A program made the position numbers and the translations under genes. Below are positions 34,401 through 46,400 of a stretch of DNA of 64,000 nucleotides, piece by piece. The first letter of the stretch is position 1, and each line of letters begins with the position of its first letter. Source of the stretch: Eupeodes corollae. Its lineage: Eukaryota; Arthropoda; Insecta; Diptera; Syrphidae. The notes beneath the pieces are model-generated. The model saw only the letters and a program-made list of their open reading frames with translations. It was not told the origin of the DNA and searched no databases. The stretch spans positions 91,269,007 through 91,333,006 of the forward strand of contig NC_079148.1 in assembly GCF_945859685.1 (NCBI RefSeq), given 5' to 3'.

Positions 34401-37400
34401 TAATTCAAGTCGCTAGCGTTATTGGTTAGTGAGATATTTTGGGTTTATAAATATATTAATTATTTTGAAAGTCCTTTCTGCATCTTTCTGCATTATTATC
34501 TGTATAACAACATTTATTTGAAGTCGATATCTCTACTGGTTCTTGAGCTATATACGACGAAAAAAGCTTCCCGAACCTTGCACAGTCATTTGTTTTAAAC
34601 TATTTTATTTGGAGTCTAGTGACTGAAAGGTCGAGAAATGTCAACATTTTCAATCCGAAAAATTGGACCAATTACAATAACTTCCTATGGAAAGTTGATA
34701 AAATGCACCAGTGGTCGTACGAACTTGCTCATGTATCCGAAAGTCTGTTTAAAAATATTTCAATTTTAGTTTAAAAATATTTTTGGTATTAAGTTATTTA
34801 GAGCTTATTTATTGTTATACACTTCAATTTCGTAAAAATATGATAACCCATTTTAAAAATATCGATTTTCTAAAAACAAATATTTTTTTTTATATCAAAA
34901 ATAAAAACAATGACATTTTAGATAATCAAATATTATTAAGACAAAGTTTGTGAAGAATTTTTTGTATTGATTGGTTAGTTCTTGCGAAAACTTAAAAATA
35001 AAATATCGTTTCTAATTAGGTACCCTTCTGGAACAATACAAAAATATTTGTTATATATCAAAAAATAAAAAAAAAAAACCTAACGCGATTCAGCTCAAAA
35101 CTTTATTTTACAAATTTGTAAATCGACCTTGGGACTGTGGAAGCCAGGACAGATGGATGGAATTGGGAGACACACTTTTTTCAACTTCTATATTATCGTA
35201 ATACCATGTTTGATTAAAATCTTGATTCCGAAATTTTGTACGAATACAAAACTTGCCATATGTAAAAACCTAATTTACAACCTACTTATAAGTGACTTAC
35301 CGTAGTTATGCCCGTGGCTAATGGTAAGTGCGTTGGACTGTTTATCTTAGATTATGGGAACAGTAAGTTAGTTGTAAGTTATGGTTTTTGAATTTTTGTC
35401 TAGCTTTAAGATAGTTTTAAGATGGAATTGAAAAAAATGAATTAAAAAAAATTGTTTTGCACTGTCATGCCAGATGTCTAAAGATTTGAATTTAATTTTT
35501 ATTGATAATTGTCTTGAAACTCAATGTAATGAACCATCTTTAAAAATGTTAGAAAAAAGCATTTATCACAATGCAGTTGAAATAGTTTAGACAATATTCC
35601 ACCAATTCTTTTAAAAACTTGTGCTAATATACTTGCTACACCAGTTTTTATAATATTTAACCTTTCTTTAAGTAATGATGAGTTCTTAGATGAATGAAAA
35701 TACTCTATAATAACTCCCCTTCGTAAGTTAGGTACAAAAATTTCCATTGAAAATTACAGGCCAATTGCAAAACTGCAGTTAATACCCAAGGGTTTCGAAG
35801 CTGTAGTAAAAAACTAATTTTATAATCTTATTCACAATAACATTTAAGTTTACCGACATGGTTTCTTAATAGGTAGATCCACTACTACAATTTTATCAAT
35901 ATTTTAAAATTTGTATCTATCACAGATGGAAATGCGTTCTCAAGTCGACACTATTTACACTGATTTTTCAAAGGCCGCGTTCAACATAGTGTTCTCTTAA
36001 AAAAACTATGGATTTCACTCTCAGCTCTTAACGTGGATAAAGAGCTATTTAGAAGGTAGAAAACAGGTGGTAAAAATTGATAATGCCCTGTCTAATGAAA
36101 TCATAAATTTTTCGGGTGTTCCTCAAGATAGTCGCCTTAGACCACTTCTTTTTATCATTTTTATTAAAGACTTACCATTACATCTTACTTTTTCTAAATG
36201 TCTTATATTTGCTGACGATTTGAAAATATTCAGTTCCATAAATTCACTAAACGATGGAAAAAAAGTTCACATTGATTTAAATAATTTAATTAAATGGTGT
36301 AATATCAATGGGCTATATTTTAACAATAAGAAATGTAGCGTTGTGACATTTTCTAGAAATCACAGTCCATTATATTATAATTATAAACTTGAAAGCTTAA
36401 TTTTACAAAGACTTGATAAGGATCTAGGCGTAATCTTTCGATTCTAAAATGAAATGCTCAGATCACATAGACATTGTGATCTCAAAGGCAAACTCTGTGC
36501 TAGGGTTTGTTTTTCGAAATTCAAAAGATTCCGGAAAAGACCCCTTTATTGATTAAAAGCCCTTTATTCTAGTCTCTTCCACATTTAGAATATTGTACTG
36601 TTATATGGATCCTTAACCGCGTCTAGCATTCGTCGTATAGAAAAAGTTCAACAAAGGTTCACAAAGTTTGTTTTACGAAAAATATTTGGTTTTTCAAATG
36701 TTCCATCTTATGAGACGAGTTGTATTTTAATTGATCTTACACCTCTTGCTCAGAGAAGAAAATTAAACTCAATACTTTTTGCTTTTGATGTCTAGAGTTT
36801 TAATATTGACTGTCCAATTTTATCCATGTTTTTTAGTTATGCACCTTCTAGAAACTTGCGCCCTCGTGACTGTGATTTTTTAAATGCTACTTACCACAGT
36901 ACTAGCTATGCGAAGTATAATCCTATCACAAGAGCTTGTATGGATTTTAAAGAATATGATTTTTCAAGTGATTTTAATATTAATAGAAATGTTTTGAAAA
37001 ATAAATTAGTAAATTTTTTATAATGCTATAAGTAATTTATGTACTTTATTTGTATGTTATGTATCATAATTATTAGTCTAAATAGAGGGTGTTACTTTTT
37101 AGACGAATAAATACATAAATAAAGAATTTCCAATTTACCAACTAGCTTATGAATTTGTTTGTTTAATTCACAAGTCAGACTTATGCCTTAATGATTTGTA
37201 ATTAAAAAATTCGCAACCCTGTTCTGATCACACATTTAGATCCTACGTCAAATATATTGAGTTTATTTTCAGTTCTGCTCTTCTATCGTCATTGCAAACC
37301 GTAAACTTAAAATAACAAAGATATGTTATCCTCAATAGGATGGCAACTTCAAGTAAAATCACATTCAAGCAAACAAAAGCATACAAATCGAATGCGTTCC

Positions 37401-40400
37401 TTATGTTTCAGTAAACTTTGATTTATTGTAGAACTCAGTTTTTAATTTCAGTTTTTAAAACATTGCTCCAAAAATGTATACATAAGCAATGTACATCCTC
37501 CGATTCAATGACAAATTTCATTAATTTTGTCTTTCTAAAATGAAAGAACAAACATCCCTAAAACATACACCCACATTTAATATAACAATAGCTTACATAA
37601 TAATGAATAATGAAAACAAGTATACGAACATGCATACGTTCTAGAAAAAATAATAACAAAACCATAAAATTGTATGAACACCATACTAACGAGAAAAGCT
37701 CTCAGGTATTGTTAAAAAAGGATGCATAACATGTGTTACGTATAGAATGTTCAACTATCTTGGGGATAACTCAAAGCAAACATAGTACATAGATGGATAT
37801 GCTCCACTGAATATCATTCTGAAAAGGGATAAATCTTCATTTTATCCCAACACATTAGCCTGAGCTTTTAGGTAATGTTGGTACATAAGACACCAAGTTT
37901 AACGTACATTATTATAAGCTAGCGTTTCGGTAATCCCTTTTAATACACTAAGGAAGGTATTAACTTGATAATTGGTATCATTGGAGGATTTAACAAAACA
38001 AAATAAAATAAATTGATTAACTGGTCAAAATGATAAAACTCAAATTATCTAACGCAAAATTATTTGCACACATATTTATATTACAACCTTAAGGTCCTCT
38101 CCGGAAAAGGTAAAGGACAACTCCAAGTCTTCTTCCTTGTATTACTCGTAGTAAGGTATTCGAAAAAGTTCTAAATAGAGCTCTGTCCATCAAGTGGGCA
38201 GTTTAACTTTAAGGCGGGACATGACACTACTTATGCCCCGTCTAAGCTTGTTTCTGATATCCAGTGGAACCAATCTAAAAGGCAATGTACGAGAGATTGT
38301 CTGGTTGACTTGGAGAAGGCATTCGACACCGTATGTTTATAAAGCTGACCAAACTTGGCATAAGTAAACCCCTGTTGTATATGCTTAATGGCAGCCGGTT
38401 TGTTGTCAAAAGTTGAAACTTCTAACAAAATCTTTTATATTAAAAATAATCTTCAGAAGGGATTGGTTAACTTGGCGATCTTGTTCAGAATTTACACCAG
38501 CGATCTGATAGGTAGCCTAACTCAGGCAATTGCGTACGCTGACGACCTTATTCCGTCCAGAACGGCACCAAAAATTGGGGTTATCAGAACCCTTTTACAG
38601 TGTGAAGACAAGATTCAGCAACATTTCCATGACTGGAAGTTGTTTGTATAAAACAGAGCTACGTCACCAGTCAAAAAGTGTGGATTCTTTACAGTCGAGA
38701 CGTCCTTGCACTGGACTTGAGTGCCTTCGGTTTATTAGGACTGTGTCCGATAGGGGTCAGAGACATAGGGTGAAGCAGGGAACCTGTTTTGGTGGTTGTA
38801 AACGGAAAACGTGATTTTAAGTTGTCTGAGGCGTAGTGTCTTGCTCTTGACCGACTTACTAAGGTTTAAGTTTTAAGTGAGAGACTCCAAATAAAATTAA
38901 AAAAATAAACAAAAATTGAAAACAACTTTTTCAACTTTTTTTAACTTTATTTCATTCCAAAATCTTAAGGCTAAGTACCAAAATTTTATCAAAAATAAAA
39001 GAAAAGATTGAACAATATTTTATATGGCTTCTAGATAAATTTATCTCTTATATAACTTATGATTTAAGATGAAAGATTAAGGTTACTTCTAATATTCAAA
39101 AGAATAAGTGACGAAGAAACATTAGATAGAAGAATAATCATAATATTATTGTGGGGATTAACATAATAATTTTAAATTAAAAATCAATATTAAGTATTAA
39201 TTTTAAAAGAACATTATTATTTAATATAAATATAAATATAAATATAAATATAAATATAAATATAAATATAAATATAAATAGTTAACACCTTGCGCCAACA
39301 CGAGCCGATCATGATTTGCCAGCTAAGCAAATCATAACGGAAAATCATAAGTTCCCACGATTGGTGGGTATCGAGTAACGGCGCATGGAGGTCAATATGA
39401 TTGGCGGGTGTCAAGTAACGGGTTTAATGCACGAGCATGGTCGCTGACCATGCAAATCACCATCGTATGTGAACAGCGCGCCGTTAGGTGTAATTTTAGG
39501 GTATTAGTTAAGTTACAGTTAGTTCAATTTTAGCTTGTGAACAATAAACATTAATTAATTTAATCGTGAAACGAAAATAGACTAGACTTTCATTTCAATA
39601 GTAAGTCGGACGGTTGGGCTGGCCCCTCAGGGGCCGGCGTCCGCGTTTTTTTTAGGATCCTCCATCAGAGAATCCTTAATTGGCGCCCGAGCAGGGACCC
39701 TGTTGCAAGACTGTATCCTTTTTGCCTGTAGATCGTGTGCATTACCAATACGCTCTATCTGAGTGAACGTCGCTGTTATCATGGGAACACAGTAGACCAT
39801 TTTGGATAATGACACACAATTTTCCGCATACACATGGGAACATGCGGATATCTTTAAAGGCTAAAGGATACGACGGTGATGGTGATCGTTCCATTAGTAG
39901 GCTGCTTGCGGCTAAACGGGACTAAAACGACACCTCCCACGCAACACGGTTCCTTGGAAACCCTATTCCGTCGGCTAGGGGGAGTACTAAAACTAAAACC
40001 TTTTACTTACAGAAGTTACTGCTGACAAGGAAACAAGTAGAAAAAAAAAAACTAAATTACAACAAAGACAAAAAGAAGAAGAAAATTATATAATGTTTAT
40101 TCTGTGAGTGCAAATAAAGCTCAAAATTTGTGTATATATTAAAGAAAAAGTGATACTAAAATTGATATCACAGAAATAAGGAAAAATAAATAAGCTTGTA
40201 GCAATATAAAAAATATATTGTTCAATATCTATTGTGCTGGTGTGTGAAAAAAAAAAGCCTTTAGCAATATAAAAAATATATTATTCAATATCTATTGTGC
40301 TGGCGTGTGAAAAAAAAGGAAGCTTTTAGCAATATTAAAATATAATATCCATTGTGCTGGTGTGTAGGAGTATACGCTGTTAAAATTAACATATAAAAAA

Positions 40401-43400
40401 AAAAAAACATATTTTCTTTTTGTTGAAATCTGTGCCTGTTGTCTGTTGTGGTAAGCTTGGATTATATTTTTTTGTTTTTATATATAAACTAGATATTTCT
40501 TAATAAACTAAATATGGATCAAGTGGCTCAACAGATCGTTGAATTAACTGGGGCAGTCGGTAGCTTGATTTCCCAACTGAAGAGCTTTGAGAGGAGAATC
40601 GAAGCTGTCGAAGAAAAAACAAGTTCAACATCCTCCTCAGCTGTATCTCCAGTTGCTAGTCATTCTGAGCTCAGTCCTCCACAAACAGAGGCTGATCTCA
40701 GGGAAATAAGCAAGCTGCCTGACTGCGTGAAAGAACTTCAAGTCTTTAATGGGAATCCCACGCAGTATGTATCGTGGATACATGCTGTAGAGGGGATCCT
40801 GAAGGACTATGACATAGTCAAGACGAAACCCCTCTATAGGGCTATACTTCAGCACATAAGGGGTAAGATAAGGGGTCCGGCTGACGCCGCTCTAGTTAGT
40901 TACAATATCTTTGATGGTGACTGGAGTGAGATGAAGACTTGCTTATCTCTACATTATGCAGATAAGCGAGACCTTCGAACTCTGGAGCACCAGCTCAACC
41001 AGCTTGCTCAAAAGGGCAGCAAGCTGGATGAATTCTATGCGGCTGTTAACCATCAATTATCGTTGATGGTTAACAAAATCAAAACGGAGTCGCATAGTGA
41101 GGAAACCGTAAGGGCTTTGGTAGAAACCTACCGGAATAGGGCTCTGGATGTGTTCGTGCGTGGCCTCAATGGTGATATCTCACGAATGTTGATGATTCAA
41201 CGGCCACGGACACTCCCAGAAGCTTACTCTGCCTGCCTGGAAATACAGAACGTCAACTATCGGAGTAGTTCTGTACACTCGTCTTCCTTCTCTAACACCA
41301 TCACGTCTCCTATGAATCAACATCTTGGTAATAGAGACGTGAGGCCCAATATTCCTCCGAGAAGGCCCCAACGAAATTCAATAGGGAAGCATAACAGGTT
41401 TGCCTGGAATGCTCCTCAGGAAAATGTTCCTGCACCGAAGCCTTCGGAGAAGATGGATGTTGATCGAAGCATCCAGAGCAAACAAGTGAACTATGCAAAT
41501 CGATCAAAGTTCCAGGGCAACCCCTTTAAACGTAGAGCAGCCTCTGATAACTTCCCTAACAAACAGCAACGCTTGTACAACATCGAAGCGGAAGACGAAG
41601 TGGATTTAGAAAGCTACTCCGCATCTGCGGAGGAAGCTACTTGTGACGAGATAAATTTTATGTCAGGGGGCCATCTAGCGTACCATACATAGAGTATGTT
41701 GCAAAGGATGGAGTAGTGTTGAAGTTTCTTGTTGATACGGGGGCCAACAAGAATTTTATTAGCCCAAAAATCGACCAGCCCTCAATCTCGCTTCCAAAAC
41801 CTTTTTCTGTAAAGTCTGCCGCTGGTAATGTTAAAATTTCCAATTATGTCGAGGGAAGATTTTTCTCTAAGGTTGGCAATGATACTCCTGTTAAATTCTT
41901 TGTACTACCTGGACTCGATTCTTTCGATGGAATCATTGGGGATGACACCCTCAAAGAATTGGAGGCTGTCATTGATAGAAAAAACAACCTTCTAACGATA
42001 AAACCCAATATAGAGATTCCGCTCAAAGCAAAGATATCACGACAGGTGAACGTTGTGCTTAATGAGGATCTTCCCCACGACATTAGACAGGGATTGGAAA
42101 AATTGATTAGGAAACACGAATCGCTTTTCGGGCCGATCAATATTAACGAAGTAATCGATACTTCCATTCAGGCCGAAATCAAAACAAATACAGATGAGCC
42201 TATATATACAAAGAGCTATCCGTACCCGTCATCCTTAAGAGAAGTTGTTGAGGAAGAAATAAATAAACTTCTAGACGAAGGGATAATAAGGCCTTCCAGA
42301 AGTCCTTATAATTCACCAATTTGGGTTGTGCCCAAAAAACCTAAGGCGAATGGCGAGAAGCAATTCAGAATGGTCATCGACTACAAAAGACTTAACAGCG
42401 TGACAATTTCTGATGCATATCCAATACCGGATATAAATGCCACTCTTGCTAGCCTAGGGAACGCCCGATACTTCACAACCCTAGACTTGACCTCGGGATT
42501 TCACCAAATTCCCATGAAACCCTCGGATGTTCCTAAAACAGCTTTTTCCACTATGAATGGCAAATACGAGTTTTTGAGGCTGCCATTCGGGCTCAAAAAC
42601 GCTCCAGCTATTTTTCAACGCACAATTGACGATGTGCTCAAGCCATTCATAGGGAAAATATGTTACGTTTATATCGACGATATAATCGTTTTCAGTGAGA
42701 ATGAGGAAAAGCACTTAGAAAATCTTGACATGGTTTTGAAAAGACTTAGTGAAGCGCACTTGAAAGTCAACCTTGAAAAAACCCACTTTATGGATACAAC
42801 TGTAGAATTCCTTGGATACGTCATAACTGCTGATGGTGTACGACCAGATAATACGAAAATCGAGGCAATCCAGAACATACAGCCTCCTACTAACCTTAAG
42901 GAACTAAAATCATTCCTCGGGCTTACTTCCTACTATAGGAAATTTATTCGTGACTATGCCAAGATCGCCAAGCCCTTGACTAACTTAACTAGGGGAGAAA
43001 ATGCCCAAGTTAAAGCCAACCAGTCAAGGAAAATCCCAATTAAATTAGATGAGTGTGCGCTAAAATCTTTCAATAATTTAAAAGTACTCCTTACCTCTGC
43101 CGAAGTCCTGGCATTCCCCGACTTTAATAAGCCATTCATCCTCACGACGGACGCTTCAAATATAGCAATTGGTGCAGTTTTGTCGCAAGGTGAAACAGGC
43201 AAGGAAAGACCCATTGCCTTCATTTCAAGGTCTTTGAGTGGTAGTGAAGAAAATTACGCCACGAACGAGAAGGAAATGTTGGCGATAGTCTGGGCCTTAG
43301 ACAACCTCAGGTCTTATCTTTACGGAGCGAAAAAAATCCGAATATTCACCGACCATCAACCGCTGACTTACGCCCTAGGTAACCGCAACTACAATGCGAA

Positions 43401-46400
43401 ATTGAAGCGTTGGAAGTCGAGGATTGAAGAATACAATTGCGAACTGATTTACACGCCCGGTAAATCTAATGTCGTAGCGGATGCACTCTCTAGACTTAAA
43501 ATTAATAACGAACACTCAGCCGTCTCAGCTAAAGTTGACACGGAATGCCAAGTGAATACGTTACATAGTGATTCATTAACGGAAACTGCCTCTGAAAAAC
43601 AATCTTTAATAGATGACAACAGTTCCCAAACTGATACAGCCTTGGAGCATGTCTCTTCCACGGAACCTTCCAATGACGAAGCAGCTTCCACTGAATCAGC
43701 CAACGAAACAGTGCACAGTGCAGAGCAGGACTCGACAGATCTGATTCCTCATGTTGAAGCGCCTTTGAATGTTTTTCGAAACCAAATAATTATCAAGGTT
43801 TCGGATAACAAGGTTGATTCAATGGAGGAACCACATCCCGGTTACACAAGACACTACTTTTCAACCTCATACTTAGATAACGTTGCCCTAACAGCCGTCC
43901 TCAAGGCCAAACTAAGACCCAATATAGTTAACGGTATAAAAATTCCAGAACTCTGTATGGAACTGCTTCAGAAGGTCTACTTGGAAACGTTTTCAGGATA
44001 TAAGATAAGGCTGACACAAAGAATGGTGGAAGATGTCACGGACGAGAATAGAGTGTGGGAACTCATTAGTAAGGAGCATAGGCGAGCACATAGAAATGCT
44101 CGAGAGAACAAGGAACAACTCCTTGAAAAGTACTACTTCCCAAAAATGAATAACTTAGTAACACGCTATATAAAGTCCTGTGACATTTGCCTTACCAATA
44201 AGTACGATCGACATCCGGCTACTCCAATGCTTCAGCCTACTCCTATTCCCTCTTATCCTTGTGAAATATTGCACATGGATATTATGGAAATCCAGGGTGA
44301 AAAATTTATATCTTGTATCGACAAGTTTTCCAAGTTTGGCAAATTATTCCACATTAAAAACAAATCCTCTCTATATCTAAGGGACAAAGTGATGAAATTA
44401 CTTCACTATTTTACCGTCCCAAAGATACTAGTTACAGACAATGAGAAAAGTTTTCTCAGCCCTATATTGATTAACTTTATTAAAATGCTCGATATAAAAA
44501 TGTACCAAACACCCGTTAATCGAAGCGAGGTTAACGGCCAAGTTGAAAGATTTCATTCAACAATTTTAGAAATTTTTCGATGTTTAAGAGCTGAGTATAA
44601 AGAACTCAAACTAAGGGAGTTGATACATATATCTGTGGATCGATACAATAATACGATTCACTCTGTCACTGGAAGAAAACCTTCTGACGCATTTTTTAAC
44701 AGGAGTTCCAGGGTTAATTATCAGAAAATGTCCAATTATAGAATAAAGGTAAATCAGGAGCTTAGAGAGAAGATAGAAAAAAATCAAAAAATCAAAAACC
44801 AATGGCATAATAAGAAAAAATCTATCCCGAAAAAGTTCAAAAAAGGTGACATAGTGTACACATCCTTCAAAAAGATTCAGGGTAAACATAAGCCACTGTA
44901 TCGGAAGGAAGTGGTAGCCAAAGATAACAAGGTCACCATTATCACAGACACAGGTAGAAAAATTCACAAATCTCAATTAAAAAACATATAATTATGAAAC
45001 ACACACCTGCACAGAAAAGCACGCACCAAGAAAAAATGCACATACCTACATACTTACTTGCCTAATGCAATCTCATGTAATGTAAACATAAAACAGATAC
45101 GAAACAATATAGAATAATGAAATATTTAATGTGAAAAATCAATATAGAAATCACATGCATACCACAAATGCGGAAGTAAATACAAAAATTGTATAATTGT
45201 ATATGTGCAAAATATATAAGAAAAATCTATTTACTGATGAAAAATACATGCGATTAAATTGTAAAAAAAAAAAAAAAAAAAAAGGGGCAATGGCACCACG
45301 CATAAACTAAACTAATATATGTATTAAATAATAACCATTTTTCTTTCCAGAATGTATAAATTTTCTTAATTAAAATTATAATTTTTATTTTATTTTTTAT
45401 TAACATATAGATATATACACATATACTTTACCTATTTTCTCAAGTTACATTTAATCTTATATCACATTTATATTTAACCATTGTAACAAATTTAAAATAC
45501 TATATAGCTTATTGTCTCTAACGGCCGTGCAAGGTTTCACTATCTTCGAGTACCAGTCCCCAATGGTAACAATAAAAGAAGGACCAGGGTGGATTATCGA
45601 TGGACACTTCAAATTAGTGCATATGATCCGGCTAGATAAATTTGAGGATCTGCTCAACAAAATGGCTTTAGCTGTCCAAGCTGTAATCAAACAGCCTGAA
45701 AAGAAAATCGTCGCACGTCATCACCTTACCCAGCTACACGAACGAATAGACATGCTCAAGGGTAACATCCATAGAAGGCAAAGGTCGATCAATTGGATTG
45801 GTTCTGCATGGAAGTGGTTGGCCGGTAACCCAGACGCAGCAGATTGGGATGAAGTGCTTAGAAACGAGAAGGACATAGTCGAAAACAATAATCATCAATA
45901 CAAGGTTAACGAGAGAATCCTTAGAATAACAGAGGAGATCACCCAAAAGATTAATCAGGTTATTAACAGTACCGCAATCCAAACGTCATCGTCTAATAGG
46001 GCTATCCACGAGCAAAGCATTATGGACGAATTGTTAGTCGTCAAAGAGGATGTAAACGAAATTGTTCGTGCCTGCCAGATGGCGAGAAGCGGAATCGTAA
46101 ACACCAACCTCTTGGATCATGAAGAGGTTAACAGGCTCATCAGCGAAGTTGAGACCCTTCCATATGCAAACGTGGTAGAGGCCTTACAATTTGGCAAACC
46201 ATCAGTCTATACCAACGATTCCATCCTACTGTATGTACTCTCTATGCCTAAAGTCAGCAGGACTGAGTATAATTTGCTACTGACCAGAGCATCAATTCTC
46301 GGAGGGAAGCAAGTTGACCTACCCTATTCCAGGATTTTAGCAAACCACGAAGATACCTATGGGATAATATCCAACTGCCTTAGTATGGGTAACATGACGA

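Noticed and set aside
39223..39279. CRISPR-like array
   Set aside because: Pure 6-base simple repeat without spacers.
39627..39833. Minus-strand ORF across the LTR/leader
   Set aside because: Overlaps LTR and primer site; no coding features.
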